Assembly: GCF_938030755.1 (NCBI RefSeq)
Contig: NZ_CALHIF010000071.1
Span: 1 to 59,248, forward strand
Length of the DNA: 59,248 nt
Source: an uncultured Granulicatella sp.
GTDB taxonomy: Bacteria; Bacillota; Bacilli; Lactobacillales; Aerococcaceae
Direction: 5' to 3'
Part shown: positions 1-10,133 of the stretch, in pieces
Position numbering within the stretch: the first letter of the stretch is position 1
How the letters are laid out: each line of letters begins with the position of its first letter
The notes under the pieces: generated by a model
Databases searched by the model: none
Seen by the model: only the letters and a program-made list of their open reading frames with translations
Told to the model about the DNA's origin: nothing
Translations under genes and position numbers: made by a program

Positions 1-13
1 TTAATCTATTTTT

Positions 14-59
14 ATTAGAAAAGAAAGCAGAGTCTAAGTCATAAAAACTTGGATTCTGC
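14..59 (-). terminator. Terminator after prkC
   Basis: Imperfect inverted repeat with arms at 27-39 and 47-59. On the minus strand it is followed by a T-rich tail (complement of 14-26). It sits just past the prkC stop, so the priA-to-prkC transcript probably ends here rather than continuing into rsgA as in Bacillus. Confidence 0.7.
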
Positions 60-74
60 CTCTATTATAATCTA

Positions 75-2042
75 TTACTGAACAACACCGGTATCAATCG
101 TTACTCCATCTTTTTTAATGATGTATTTACCACTATTCACCTGATTATTAAAAGTGAAATCAATACTGATTGTTGTTGTCTCCGTTATTTTAAACGATCT
201 ATAGGCTGTGTTTATATTATTATTGGCATCTTGAATGAAAACTTCTACCACATTTTGTTGTTTTTGGGGGGTAGTTGTATTGTTTCCATTTCCATTATTC
301 GTCGGTTTTTTTTCTTCATATGGAATAGTGAATTTACGACTAACTACTCTTTCTCCTTTTCCTTTTGAAATAACAACCGATAAAGTATCCCCTTGTTTTA
401 AAGCAGTCCCTTCTGCTGGTGACTGTTTAATAACCGTGTCTTCCGTCTCATTACTATTTTCTTCAGTAATTTGAAGTTTTAGTCCATTCTGTTTTGCGTA
501 TTCTTGAACGCCTGAACGAGTGTAACCTTTTAAGTTGACCAAACTCACTGGTTCTTTTCCTTTCGAAACTGTCAATACCATTTTTATTTCCTTCGCAACA
601 ACCTTTTGATCCTTTGCGATACTTTGTTCGGTAACTTTTCCAGCTTCGACTTTATCAGAATAGGTTTCTTTCTTTTCTACAGCAATTCCTAATTTTTGAA
701 GTTCATCTTTTGCTTTCTCAAACGTACTACCAACGTAGTTTCCTATCGTCACCGTATCTTTTCCAGCACTAACTTTTAAAACTACTTTTGATTTTTCTCT
801 AACCTTACTTCCGGCTTTAGGATTAGTTTCAACCACTTTTCCTTCTTCCACGGTATCTGATTTAACTTTTTGAACATCGGAAATTTCCAAATTCAAATCT
901 GCCAATTTTACTTTTGCTTCAGCTTCCGTGTATTTACTCAAATCCGGAATAGTAATCTCTTTAGGTGCAGATTGAATATAAGCAAAAATTGCAGCGGCTC
1001 CAATAAGGGTTAGTAGCAGTAGTAAAATCCAAGGCCATTTTCTTCTTTTTTTCTTTGGTTCTTGAGTAATAGGCTTCTTTTCTTCATCAAATTGAATTTC
1101 AGGAACTTCTTTACTCGAAGTTGGGAGCTTTCGAGGTATGGCTCCTGTAGCAATCGGTTGTAAAACTTTTGTTTCCTGACTCAATGTAGTTGGTTTAAAC
1201 ATCGGTTCATTAAGCCTTTCAGGATTCAAGCAAGTTTGTAAATCTTCCAGCATCTCTTCACAACTATTATAACGATCCAAAGGTTCTTTTGCAGTTGCTT
1301 TAAGAACTATATTTTCCAAGCTTTGATGAACTGTTGGTAACATTAATGAAATTCGCGGAAGTGGTTCTTGAAAATGTTTTAGGGCAATTGATACAGCAGA
1401 CTCCCCTTCAAATGGAACCTCACCAACTAACAATTCATACAGAACAATTCCAAGAGCATATATATCACTTCGAATCGTAGCCATTCCGCCTCTAGCTTGT
1501 TCTGGAGATAAATAATGAACAGATCCTAATAACGTATTTGTTTGAGTAAGCGAAGTCTCCGATAATGCAATCGCAATCCCAAAATCTGTAATTTTAACAT
1601 CACCATGGTTATCAATCAAAATATTTTGAGGCTTAATATCGCGATGAATAATTCTATTTTGATGAGCCACCTCTATAGCAGAAACAATTTGTGTCATAAT
1701 ACGCACTGCTTCTCTTGGTGGTAGAGGCCCTCTTTCTCGAATATATTCTTTTAAATCGGTTCCTTCGACGTATTCCATCACAATATAATGGGTCCCATTT
1801 TCTTCTCCTACATCATAAACTCCTACAATATTAGGATGAACTAATTGAGTTGCCGATTGAGCCTCTCTTTGAAAACGTCTCATTGCCGCTTCATTTGAAT
1901 GAAAATCAAATCGTAATACTTTCACAGCAACAGGTCGCTCTAAAATTAAATCTCTTGCCAAATACACTGTGGCCATACCACCAGTTCCCACATGAGATTG
2001 AATCTTATACCGACCTCCGATTGTCTTCCCCGATTCAAACAT
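75..2042 (-). CDS. prkC: PASTA-domain Ser/Thr protein kinase (PrkC/StkP/IreK type)
   Basis: Membrane-spanning Ser/Thr kinase that senses cell-wall fragments or lipid II and phosphorylates division and envelope proteins. The cytoplasmic kinase domain spans about residues 10-270, with glycine loop GTGGMATVY at 19-27, catalytic Lys41, HRDIKPQN at 133-140 and DFG at 153-155. A Lys/Arg-rich stretch precedes one membrane segment at about 337-356. Three extracellular PASTA repeats follow (about 361-566). After them comes an Asn/Thr-rich linker and a roughly 60-residue beta-rich C-terminal tail I do not recognise. At 655 residues the length is normal for Lactobacillales. The start codon overlaps the stop of the phosphatase gene by one base (TAATG), indicating translational coupling of kinase and phosphatase. 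Confidence 0.96.
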   Translation of the reverse strand: MFESGKTIGGRYKIQSHVGTGGMATVYLARDLILERPVAVKVLRFDFHSNEAAMRRFQREAQSATQLVHPNIVGVYDVGEENGTHYIVMEYVEGTDLKEYIRERGPLPPREAVRIMTQIVSAIEVAHQNRIIHRDIKPQNILIDNHGDVKITDFGIAIALSETSLTQTNTLLGSVHYLSPEQARGGMATIRSDIYALGIVLYELLVGEVPFEGESAVSIALKHFQEPLPRISLMLPTVHQSLENIVLKATAKEPLDRYNSCEEMLEDLQTCLNPERLNEPMFKPTTLSQETKVLQPIATGAIPRKLPTSSKEVPEIQFDEEKKPITQEPKKKRRKWPWILLLLLTLIGAAAIFAYIQSAPKEITIPDLSKYTEAEAKVKLADLNLEISDVQKVKSDTVEEGKVVETNPKAGSKVREKSKVVLKVSAGKDTVTIGNYVGSTFEKAKDELQKLGIAVEKKETYSDKVEAGKVTEQSIAKDQKVVAKEIKMVLTVSKGKEPVSLVNLKGYTRSGVQEYAKQNGLKLQITEENSNETEDTVIKQSPAEGTALKQGDTLSVVISKGKGERVVSRKFTIPYEEKKPTNNGNGNNTTTPQKQQNVVEVFIQDANNNINTAYRSFKITETTTISIDFTFNNQVNSGKYIIKKDGVTIDTGVVQ

Positions 2043-2788
2043 TAAGCTACCTCCTCTCTCACCAAGTATTTAGCAATCGCCACGGTAATATTATCCCGGC
2101 CACCTGCTTCGTTAGCAGCTAAGACCGCCTTTTGAGCTTGTGTATTTACATCAGAATAATTACCTAATATTTCTTTTATATATTGATCTTCTAGCATGTT
2201 AGACAATCCGTCTGAACATAATAAAATCGTATCCTCATTTTTTAAAGTCACACGTACAAAATCAATTTGAACATTCAAAGTTATTCCCAAAGACTGAGTA
2301 ACAACATTTCTTTGAGGATGTTTTTTTGCTTCCTCTTCAGTAATCTCTCCAGATTTTACCAATTCTTGTACGAGTGTATGGTCTTCAGTTATTTGTTTAA
2401 TTTGAAAATTGCGATATAAATAAGCTCGACTGTCTCCAACATTTGCTACTAATAATTCAGATCCAATGATTACCGCTGCAACAATTGTTGTCCCCATCCC
2501 ATCTAATTCACGATATTGGTTTGCTTTCTGAAAGACACGATCATTTTCAGCCTGAATATTTTTTACGAGCCATTGGTAGGCTGCTTCTATATCCGTAATA
2601 CTTTCTTCTTCCCAACGTTTTCCCAAATGAGATAATGCCATAGCACTAGCTACATCCCCAGCATTATGCCCGCCAATCCCATCGCAAACAACGATAAGTG
2701 GCATATTTTGAGTATTCAAAAAATATCCGGCAGCATCTTCGTTTAAAGTACGTCTTTGCCCGACGTCACTCTTGATGGCTATCTCCAT
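2042..2788 (-). CDS. stp: PP2C-type protein phosphatase (Stp/PrpC)
   Basis: Metal-dependent Ser/Thr phosphatase that reverses phosphorylation by the kinase encoded immediately downstream. PPM-family metal-binding motifs are visible: NED near residue 17, DGIGG at 36-40, GDSRAY at 121-126, SDGLSN at 195-200 and GGRDN at 232-236. Its 248 residues match the family's usual size, with no membrane segment. It lies 21 bases after rsmB and overlaps prkC by one base, the conserved order rsmB-prpC-prkC known in Bacillus and Enterococcus. Confidence 0.96.
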   Translation of the reverse strand: MEIAIKSDVGQRRTLNEDAAGYFLNTQNMPLIVVCDGIGGHNAGDVASAMALSHLGKRWEEESITDIEAAYQWLVKNIQAENDRVFQKANQYRELDGMGTTIVAAVIIGSELLVANVGDSRAYLYRNFQIKQITEDHTLVQELVKSGEITEEEAKKHPQRNVVTQSLGITLNVQIDFVRVTLKNEDTILLCSDGLSNMLEDQYIKEILGNYSDVNTQAQKAVLAANEAGGRDNITVAIAKYLVREEVA

Positions 2789-2809
2789 ATTTTCCCTCCT
2801 GTTGCGAAT

Positions 2810-4132
2810 CTATTTCCTTACCATTCTTGCAATAAAAAAACCATCTGTATGATATTCATGCGGCAATATGGTAAGCATCGGATTTTCATTAGTACACCCA
2901 AACTCTTCTATTGGTTGTAATTCAAAATCCGGATGATTGGCTAAAAATTTAAGAACGACTTCCTCATTCTCACTTTTATTAATCGTGCAAGTTGAATAAA
3001 TCAATTTTCCACTGTTCTTTACCATTGTAGCAACTGACGCTAAAATTTCCAACTGTATTATTTGTAATTTTGTTAAATCTTCACTATTTTTTGTATATCT
3101 TATATCTGGTTTACGACGCATTAAGCCTAAACCCGAACACGGTGCATCTATAAACACTGCATCAAAACTTTCTTTTTCAAACAGTTCTCCTGCTTTTCTA
3201 GCATCGAGAGCGTGAGTACGAATACGATCTTCTACTCCTAGACGTTTGGCGTTTTGATGAATCTTGCGTAATTTATTTTCATGTAAATCCAACGCTTCAA
3301 CAAATCCACCTTCTTCAGGCACCAGATAACTTGCAAAATGAGTAGTCTTTCCTCCAGGAGCAGCACAAGTATCAAGCACTTTATCCCCAGGATGTAACCT
3401 GCCTACTTGAGCCACTAATGAGGATGACTCGTCTTGAACCGTAACAACTCCATCTTTGAACGCTTTAGATTGCAATAAATCTCCTTCTTCAACGATAATC
3501 GCTCGAGGAGATAACTTACTTGCTTGAACCGTCACACCTTCCTCCTGAAGAAGAGTTTTCACGTCCTCAATCGACATCTCTGAATTTTGAACACGCGCGC
3601 TTAAATGTGGCGCAATATTTAAACTCGGGAAAATTTCTCTAACCTCTTCCCCATATTGTTCAAACAATAAATCCACAATCCAGCGCGGCATACTATATTC
3701 AATACTTAAACGGTCCCGTTCGTTTTTAATAGAAGCAACCCCATCGAATCCGGCGCGTTGAACATTTCTAAGAACACCATTGACGAATTTCGCAATTCCT
3801 TGATGCCCACGATTCTTAGCAATCTGCACTGCTTCATAAATAGCTGCACGATCTGGAATACGGTCAAGGTATGCCATTTGGTATACAGTCATTCGTAGTA
3901 AACTTAGTACCCATAGTTCCATTTTCTTTTGTTTTTCGACAAATGGTTTTAAATAGAAGTCTAATGTCAATTTACGTTGAATAGTTCCATAGAACAATTC
4001 CGTTAATAACCCTCTATCTCTTGCGTCCAATTTATGTTTTTGTAACACATTTTGAAATGCGACGGTCGAGTATGCTTGATTCTTTTCTACATTCGTTAAT
4101 AATTCTACGCAAATATCACGTACATTACTCAT
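2810..4132 (-). CDS. rsmB: 16S rRNA m5C967 methyltransferase RsmB (Sun)
   Basis: SAM-dependent enzyme that methylates C5 of cytosine 967 (E. coli numbering) in 16S rRNA. The N-terminal NusB-like RNA-binding domain covers about residues 1-130. The Rossmann methyltransferase domain follows, with SAM loop LDTCAAPGGKT at 253-263. The two cysteines of the m5C mechanism lie in PCSG (Cys332) and STCT (Cys382). Length 440 is normal. It overlaps the 3' end of fmt by 8 bases, so it is translated as part of the same operon. Confidence 0.95.
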   Translation of the reverse strand: MSNVRDICVELLTNVEKNQAYSTVAFQNVLQKHKLDARDRGLLTELFYGTIQRKLTLDFYLKPFVEKQKKMELWVLSLLRMTVYQMAYLDRIPDRAAIYEAVQIAKNRGHQGIAKFVNGVLRNVQRAGFDGVASIKNERDRLSIEYSMPRWIVDLLFEQYGEEVREIFPSLNIAPHLSARVQNSEMSIEDVKTLLQEEGVTVQASKLSPRAIIVEEGDLLQSKAFKDGVVTVQDESSSLVAQVGRLHPGDKVLDTCAAPGGKTTHFASYLVPEEGGFVEALDLHENKLRKIHQNAKRLGVEDRIRTHALDARKAGELFEKESFDAVFIDAPCSGLGLMRRKPDIRYTKNSEDLTKLQIIQLEILASVATMVKNSGKLIYSTCTINKSENEEVVLKFLANHPDFELQPIEEFGCTNENPMLTILPHEYHTDGFFIARMVRK

Positions 4133-5081
4133 GGTTTAATCCCTCAAAAACGGCATCGCTCCTCAACAATTCTGGAAATCCGTTCATAAATGCCTTCGCA
4201 TCCATTTGAGCTTTTCCTGCTGGTTGAAGACGTGTAATCTCAAGAACAGTTCCATCGCCACAAGCCACATATAAACGTCCGCCTTCTACAAATAAGCTTC
4301 CTGGTGCTTTAGCAGTTTGTTTATCCGTTACAGCAACACCCCACATCTTCACACGATTTCCATTTAAAATCGTAAAAGACGTTGGCCATGGACGTAACCC
4401 ACGAACGAAGCAATCTACTTCAGTCGCTGTTTTATTCCAATCGATTTGCTCTTCGTCTCTTGAAATATTTGGAGAGAACGATACTAGCGCTTCATCTTGT
4501 TCCACTTCTGTTATCGTGCCCGCAAATAACGCTGGTAATGTTTCAATCAGTAAATCCGCTCCAACGACGCTTAGTTTTTCAAACATACTAGCAACATCAT
4601 CTTCTCCAGTAATCGGAATCGCACGTTGCGAAATAATCGCACCCGCATCCATCTTGGCAACCATACGCATAATCGTTACGCCTGTTTCTTTATCTCCATT
4701 CATAATCGCATAATGAATTGGCGCTCCACCACGGTACTTTGGGAGTAGTGATGCATGAACGTTCACCGCACCAAAACGCGGGAAGTTTAAAAACTTCGTT
4801 GGCAAGAATTGACCATAAGCTGCTGTTACAATTAAATCTGCATCTAGTTGCATCAACTCTTCCAATTCCTGCGATCCACTTAATTTTTCTGGTTGATAGA
4901 CAGGAATATCATGCTCCAATGCAACTACCTTCACAGGAGTTGGTGTAATCACCTTCTTACGTCCAACTGCACGGTCTGGTTGTGTCACAACCGCAATCAC
5001 TTCAACTGTTTCTTCATCAATTAATCGTTTCAAAACACCTGTTGAAAACTCAGGCGTTCCCATAAAAATAACTTTCTTCAT
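4125..5081 (-). CDS. fmt: Methionyl-tRNA formyltransferase
   Basis: Transfers a formyl group from 10-formyl-tetrahydrofolate to Met-tRNAfMet for translation initiation. The signature SLLPKYRGGAP is at 111-121. The family's catalytic residues appear to be Asn107, His109 and Asp145. The N-terminal hydrolase fold is followed by the OB-like C-terminal tRNA-binding domain, giving 318 residues against a usual 310-320. It lies 9 bases after priA. The def gene, which separates priA and fmt in Bacillus, is absent here. Confidence 0.96.
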   Translation of the reverse strand: MKKVIFMGTPEFSTGVLKRLIDEETVEVIAVVTQPDRAVGRKKVITPTPVKVVALEHDIPVYQPEKLSGSQELEELMQLDADLIVTAAYGQFLPTKFLNFPRFGAVNVHASLLPKYRGGAPIHYAIMNGDKETGVTIMRMVAKMDAGAIISQRAIPITGEDDVASMFEKLSVVGADLLIETLPALFAGTITEVEQDEALVSFSPNISRDEEQIDWNKTATEVDCFVRGLRPWPTSFTILNGNRVKMWGVAVTDKQTAKAPGSLFVEGGRLYVACGDGTVLEITRLQPAGKAQMDAKAFMNGFPELLRSDAVFEGLNHE

Positions 5082-5090
5082 TTTTCACCT

Positions 5091-7496
5091 CTATAAGAAA
5101 TGTTGTGGTTCCATATCAATCGTCATGAGTAATTTCTTTGTATCCACTTCTTGCGTTTCCATCATCAGTTGTTCAAGAAACTCTTGTAGTTGCGGTTCGT
5201 TTTTGTATTTCACAATAATTTGGAAATAATAACGATTATTCATTCTCGCAATCGACTTAGCAGTCGGTCCTAGCACAACTGCATTCGGCGACACATTCGC
5301 TTTTAACGCCTTATGCACTTCGACAGCTTTCTTCAACGCCACTCCTTCATCTTCACTTGAGAAAGTAATCATCGTTGTAAAGAAGTACGGTGGGTAATTT
5401 GCCATATGACGCATCCGCATCTCTGTTTCAAAGAATCGCTCATACTGATGACCTTGCGCTAATTGAATCGCGTAGTGCGTTGGGTTATAAGTTTGGATAA
5501 ATACCTCACCTGGTTTATCCCCACGCCCTGCACGTCCTGAAACTTGAGTCAGTAGTTGGAATGTTTTTTCCGAACTTCTAAAGTCAGGAATATTCAGCGC
5601 TGTATCCGCATTAATAACGCCTACAAGCGTTACATTTGGATAATCGAGACCTTTCGCAATCATCTGAGTTCCAATTAAAATATCCGCTTCTCGATTCTCA
5701 AACTGTTTCAGAATCGCTTCATGTTGTCCTTTACGTCTTGTCGTATCCACGTCCATTCGCACAATGCGCGCATCTGGGAACACTTCTTGCAATTCTTCTT
5801 GCACCTTTTGCGTTCCTGTTCCAAAATAACGAATCTGTCTACTTTGACATTTTGGACAGAAATTAGGGATATGTTCTTCATGTCCACAATAGTGACATTT
5901 CATACTTCTCGTATCCATATGAAGCGTTAATGAAATATCACAATTTGGGCATTCTAAAACCGTTCCGCAATCACGACAAAGTACAAATGAAGAATATCCG
6001 CGTCGGTTTAAGAGTAAGACACTTTGTTCTCCTCGTTCTAATCGTTTTTCGACCGCATCTAGCAAAGTCTTTGAAAATGATCCTTTTTGATGAACGAATT
6101 CCGTTCTCATATCAATCAAATGAACTTCTGGTAACAGTTGTGCCTTTGCACGTTTCGTTAATCTCAAAAGCGTATAAACGCCCTTTTGTGCACGCGCACG
6201 AGACTCAAGACTTGGTGTCGCACTTCCTAACACCACTGGACAGTGATGATATTCCCCACGCCAAATCGCTACATCGCGAGCGTGGTATCTTGGAGACTCA
6301 TCTTGTTTATACGTTGCTTCGTGTTCTTCATCTAAAATGATAATTCCGATGTTGTCTAATGGAGCAAAGACCGAAGAACGAGCACCTACAACAATGTCTG
6401 CTTCCTTATTCTTAATCTTACGCCATTCATCGTATTTTTCTCCGACACTTAACCCACTATGAAGTACCGCCACTCGGTCTCCAAAGCGCGATTTGAATCG
6501 GTCGACCATTTGAGGGGTCAATGCGATTTCTGGAACGAGCATCATCGCACTTTTTCCTTTCTCAATCACTTCCCCAATCCATTGTAAGTACACTTCTGTT
6601 TTCCCAGAACCTGTTACACCTTCTAACAAGTATACTTTCGATTTTTCAGTATCAATAGATTCTTCTTTCACTCGGTCAAATGCAACTTGTTGTTCAGAAT
6701 TCAATTGGAATGGATCACTCTTTTTAAAGACTCTTCCTTTGTAAGGGTCCCGATTTACTTCCTTTTGAACAATCGTAATCCAATTACGTTCCACTGCGAA
6801 TTTTAAATCAGCAGTTGTAAAATCTGTATCTTCCAAGAAACTTTTCTTCTGGATTTCCATACTCTCCATCGAAGCGAGTGTCTTTAATAGAGCTATTTTC
6901 TTCTTCGCACGTGAAGAAACCGTAGGGATAAACTCCTCATATTCTTGCAACATGTAATTCAATCGAATCCAGTCTTCTGTCTTTACCTTGGCACGGTCTT
7001 TGACAAGTGTCTCGATGACCACTGCGCCTTCTTTTTTCAACTTCATCAATTGTTTTAAATGTTCTTCAGGAAGGTCATCCGTATATAACAAGGTTCTCTC
7101 GTTATGGAAAATTTCTCTAAATACATCTTCATTCTCTTGTGGATTTACTAATACAAATTGTTTTTCGTAATTCGACTTCAACATTGCAGGGAGCATTGTT
7201 TGGTAGCATTGAATCAAGAACGCATGAACCTTCTTTGACAAATATGCTCCTAGTTGAATCATTTCAGGTGATAAGACTGGATCTAAATCCATTAAATGCA
7301 AAATATCTTTAGCTTCACCCTCAAAAGTGGATTCATCAATGAGTTCTAACACAAAACCAGATACGCTTCTTACACCAAACGGTACCGCAACACGCATTCC
7401 AACCTCAATGCTCTCTTGTAATATTTCAGGAACATGATAATCAAAAGGGCGATTCACATGAATGACTGGTACATCAACGATTACTTTTGCATACAT
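5091..7496 (-). CDS. priA: Primosomal replication-restart helicase PriA
   Basis: 3'-to-5' superfamily 2 helicase that recognises stalled forks and reloads the replicative helicase. It has an N-terminal 3'-end-binding domain, Walker A GVTGSGKT at 293-300 and a DEEH box near residue 390. A zinc-binding insertion of eight cysteines (paired as CRDC, CPNC, CHYC, CPKC) sits around residues 505-555, followed by the helicase C-terminal motifs GTQMIAKGLD and QVSGRAGR. Length 801 is standard. The start is preceded by GGAGGTG, and it is the first gene of the priA-fmt-rsmB-stp-prkC operon. Confidence 0.97.
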   Translation of the reverse strand: MYAKVIVDVPVIHVNRPFDYHVPEILQESIEVGMRVAVPFGVRSVSGFVLELIDESTFEGEAKDILHLMDLDPVLSPEMIQLGAYLSKKVHAFLIQCYQTMLPAMLKSNYEKQFVLVNPQENEDVFREIFHNERTLLYTDDLPEEHLKQLMKLKKEGAVVIETLVKDRAKVKTEDWIRLNYMLQEYEEFIPTVSSRAKKKIALLKTLASMESMEIQKKSFLEDTDFTTADLKFAVERNWITIVQKEVNRDPYKGRVFKKSDPFQLNSEQQVAFDRVKEESIDTEKSKVYLLEGVTGSGKTEVYLQWIGEVIEKGKSAMMLVPEIALTPQMVDRFKSRFGDRVAVLHSGLSVGEKYDEWRKIKNKEADIVVGARSSVFAPLDNIGIIILDEEHEATYKQDESPRYHARDVAIWRGEYHHCPVVLGSATPSLESRARAQKGVYTLLRLTKRAKAQLLPEVHLIDMRTEFVHQKGSFSKTLLDAVEKRLERGEQSVLLLNRRGYSSFVLCRDCGTVLECPNCDISLTLHMDTRSMKCHYCGHEEHIPNFCPKCQSRQIRYFGTGTQKVQEELQEVFPDARIVRMDVDTTRRKGQHEAILKQFENREADILIGTQMIAKGLDYPNVTLVGVINADTALNIPDFRSSEKTFQLLTQVSGRAGRGDKPGEVFIQTYNPTHYAIQLAQGHQYERFFETEMRMRHMANYPPYFFTTMITFSSEDEGVALKKAVEVHKALKANVSPNAVVLGPTAKSIARMNNRYYFQIIVKYKNEPQLQEFLEQLMMETQEVDTKKLLMTIDMEPQHFL

Positions 7497-7526
7497 CTTT
7501 TCACCTCCAAAATTGTTTTACTATTT

Positions 7527-7535
7527 ATTATACCA
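7527..7535 (-). promoter_or_regulatory. Extended -10 promoter upstream of priA
   Basis: On the minus strand TGGTATAAT, an extended -10 element with a perfect TATAAT, lies about 31 bases before the priA start. The -35 region is poor, as is usual for extended -10 promoters. It probably drives the priA-to-prkC operon. Confidence 0.6.
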
Positions 7536-7580
7536 TAATGAACTTTATTTTGTTGTCGTCTACGCTATACTTCTATATTG

Positions 7581-7613
7581 CAAAAATAAAAAGCCAAGGG
7601 AGGCCCCCTTGAC
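7581..7613 (-). terminator. Terminator after rpoZ
   Basis: A GC-rich hairpin built on TCAAGGG / CCCTTGG (about 7593-7612) is followed on the minus strand by a T-rich tail. It ends the gmk-rpoZ transcript and lies upstream of the priA promoter. Confidence 0.8.
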
Positions 7614-7625
7614 TAAATATTGAAT

Positions 7626-7841
7626 TTATACATGTTCAGGTTTGCTATCTTCACGGATAGTTAATTTTCCAGCTGCAATCTCTTCTAACGCACGACCAAC
7701 ATTTTTATGTGATTCATATTTTTCTAACAATGGTGGTTCATGGTGGTGTAATTCATGCGCACGTTTACTTGAAAGAATTACTAATGAATATTTTGAATCG
7801 ATTTTTTTTAGTAACTTATCGATTGATGGGTATAACATCAT
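7626..7841 (-). CDS. rpoZ: DNA-directed RNA polymerase omega subunit
   Basis: Small RNA polymerase subunit that aids assembly of beta-prime. The 71 residues open with MMLYPSIDKLLKKIDSKYSL, typical of omega in Firmicutes, and contain the conserved KRAHEL helix. It follows gmk by 17 bases with an AGAGGGA ribosome binding site. Gene order gmk-rpoZ-priA is conserved in Bacilli. Confidence 0.95.
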   Translation of the reverse strand: MMLYPSIDKLLKKIDSKYSLVILSSKRAHELHHHEPPLLEKYESHKNVGRALEEIAAGKLTIREDSKPEHV

Positions 7842-7858
7842 AACAACTTTCCCTCTTT

Positions 7859-8494
7859 CTACTCTTCCTCTAAAATTTCTTCTAACTCATCTTCAAACTC
7901 TTCAATACTCTCTATATTTCGTTGAATTCGTAAATGTTCAGTTTGAATAATAGCTTCAATTTGTTGAACCGCATTTTCTACTTTGTCATTAATAACAGAG
8001 TAATCATAATACTTCATCAAACAAAGTTCTTCTCTAGCAACCTTCATACGGTTTTTAATCACTTCGTCTGAATCTGTTCCACGGTTTACGATGCGAGATT
8101 CTAGTTCATGTAAATCAGGTGGTGTTAAGAAGATAAACACCCCGTCTGGCATCGCTTCACGAACTTGAAGCGCTCCTTGAACTTCAATTTCTAAGAATAC
8201 ATCTTTTCCTTTATCTAATGTTTCTTGTACATAATCTAAAGGTGTTCCATAGTAGTTTCCTACATATTCCGCGTATTCTAATAATTTTTTATTTGCAATC
8301 ATCTCTTCAAATTCTTCTCTAGATTTGAAGAAATAATCTTTTCCATCCACTTCACCTGGTCTTGGCTTACGAGTCGTTGCAGATACTGAGTACACAAATT
8401 TTTGATTGCCTTTTGCAAAAATAGCCGCGCGTACTGTTCCTTTTCCGACACCTGAAGGCCCAGATAAAACGATTAATAAACCTTTTCTTGCCAT
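7859..8494 (-). CDS. gmk: Guanylate kinase
   Basis: Phosphorylates GMP to GDP with ATP in purine nucleotide metabolism. The P-loop is SGPSGVGKGT at residues 11-20. The GMP-binding region (SATTRKPRPGE, near residue 38) and the lid are intact. Length 211 compares with a usual 205-210, with a short acidic Glu-rich C-terminal extension. It is the first gene of the gmk-rpoZ unit. Confidence 0.97.
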   Translation of the reverse strand: MARKGLLIVLSGPSGVGKGTVRAAIFAKGNQKFVYSVSATTRKPRPGEVDGKDYFFKSREEFEEMIANKKLLEYAEYVGNYYGTPLDYVQETLDKGKDVFLEIEVQGALQVREAMPDGVFIFLTPPDLHELESRIVNRGTDSDEVIKNRMKVAREELCLMKYYDYSVINDKVENAVQQIEAIIQTEHLRIQRNIESIEEFEDELEEILEEE

Positions 8495-8701
8495 AATCGT
8501 TTGAAAACTCCAATCTCTTTACATCTTTCTACTATAGTATCACAAACACGGTTTTTGCACCAATCAAAAATAATAGAAAATCAATAAAAAATCAATCTCC
8601 ATAAGTTTTCTTAGGAGTTTCCAAATTTTCGATTAGCCAAATTACTTTTCTCTTCTCATTAATCTCAAATAAAAAAGTCTAAAACGCTCTAACCTTTCCC
8701 A

Positions 8702-10069
8702 TTATGCAATTCGAATATTTTTCCATCGCCCACTTCTAAATCGAAGTAGAATAATCATATCTCGAATAAATTGGTCGATAAAGACGGCGTACCATGCACC
8801 AGCAAGTCCCCATCCAAAGAAATTTACAAATACATATCCTAAACTTAATCGAATCACACATGATCCGATGAAAATCGCAATCAGTGGCCAAACTGTATCT
8901 CCTGCGCCACGCAGGGCTCCAGAAGTAATTAGTTGATGACTTTGAAATGGTTGAACAAAGGCAACAATGGATAAAGCAATCACTGTATTTTGAATGATTT
9001 CTACATTATCAGTGTAAAGCCCCGCCAATAAAGATGCTCCGAAGTAAATGGATACTGACATCATGATTGCTAAAGTTAATCCTATTCGCTGACACATCTT
9101 CGTATATCGCTCTGCTAATTTCTCATCTTTGGCTCCAAGTGATTGCCCCATTAATGACGAAGCTGTAATCCCGAAAGCTTGGGCTGGGGAATACGATAGC
9201 GACAGAACATTTAAAGCAATTTGGTGAGCAGCATACACATTGTTTCCTAACCCTGAAACAATCTTCAAGAACATAATGACTCCAAAACGAAGTGCCATCT
9301 GTTCTAACGCCGTTGGAATTCCGATTCGAACTAAATCCCTCATCACATCAAAACTAAACTCAAATTTTTCTTTAAAGTCTAGTTTTAACACACTCTTTCC
9401 AGATAAGATGTAACGAACATTCAATACCATCGCAATAAAATTCGATAAAGCTGTAGCAATGGCTGCCCCTGTCACCCCTAAAGCTGGAAGTCCAAACATA
9501 CCATAAATTAAAATTGCATTTCCTAAAACATTACAACTATTGGCAATAATATTATTCTTCATAGGAATTTTTGTTTCCCCAATTCCACGAAGATCCGCTG
9601 TCACAGTAAAAGATAATGATTGGAAAATAAAACCAATTGTGACAATTCTAAAATAATCCACACCGACATTAATAACCGTTGCGTCTCCACCTAGCATCGA
9701 TAAAATTTCTGGAGCAAATATTATCATAAAAATAGCCGTTGGTGTTACACAGAAAATCATTGCAAGAATCATGACATGTTTTAAGATATTTCCCATACGA
9801 TTGAATTTCTTTGCACCAAAATATCTGGCAATAATCGCAGTCCCACCAACATTTAAAGCTTGAATCAAACTAAGACCTAGAAACATTGGTTGATTCGTCA
9901 TCCCAACAGCAGAAACGGCTGCAGCAGAGTCACCAGAAATCTTACCAACCATCATCATATCAACCATCCCAAAAAGGGCTCCAAGAAGAACTTCTACAAA
10001 TACTGGCCATACAATGACAAATATATTTTTTCTTAGTTCTTTATTCGTTAGTTGTTGCTGTTCTTCCAC
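8702..10069 (-). CDS. MATE-family multidrug/cation exporter
   Basis: Integral membrane antiporter of the MATE (MOP) superfamily, probably exporting cationic drugs or metabolites using Na+ or H+ gradients. About 12 hydrophobic helices span the 455 residues in the two-fold repeat typical of the family. The PMFLGLSLIQALN and GALRGAGDT segments resemble NorM/DinF-like members. The chosen start is GTG at 10069, preceded by GAGGA with 8-base spacing. It appears monocistronic and its substrate cannot be read from sequence. Confidence 0.9.
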   Translation of the reverse strand: MEEQQQLTNKELRKNIFVIVWPVFVEVLLGALFGMVDMMMVGKISGDSAAAVSAVGMTNQPMFLGLSLIQALNVGGTAIIARYFGAKKFNRMGNILKHVMILAMIFCVTPTAIFMIIFAPEILSMLGGDATVINVGVDYFRIVTIGFIFQSLSFTVTADLRGIGETKIPMKNNIIANSCNVLGNAILIYGMFGLPALGVTGAAIATALSNFIAMVLNVRYILSGKSVLKLDFKEKFEFSFDVMRDLVRIGIPTALEQMALRFGVIMFLKIVSGLGNNVYAAHQIALNVLSLSYSPAQAFGITASSLMGQSLGAKDEKLAERYTKMCQRIGLTLAIMMSVSIYFGASLLAGLYTDNVEIIQNTVIALSIVAFVQPFQSHQLITSGALRGAGDTVWPLIAIFIGSCVIRLSLGYVFVNFFGWGLAGAWYAVFIDQFIRDMIILLRFRSGRWKNIRIA

Positions 10070-10133
10070 GCAACCAATCCTCTCACCTTAAAATGTAGTT
10101 ACTATTTTACACCTATTTTCTTTTCAAAACAAA

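Noticed and set aside
5930..6340. Plus-strand 136-residue reading frame
   Set aside because: Antisense to the priA helicase region, with no start signals.
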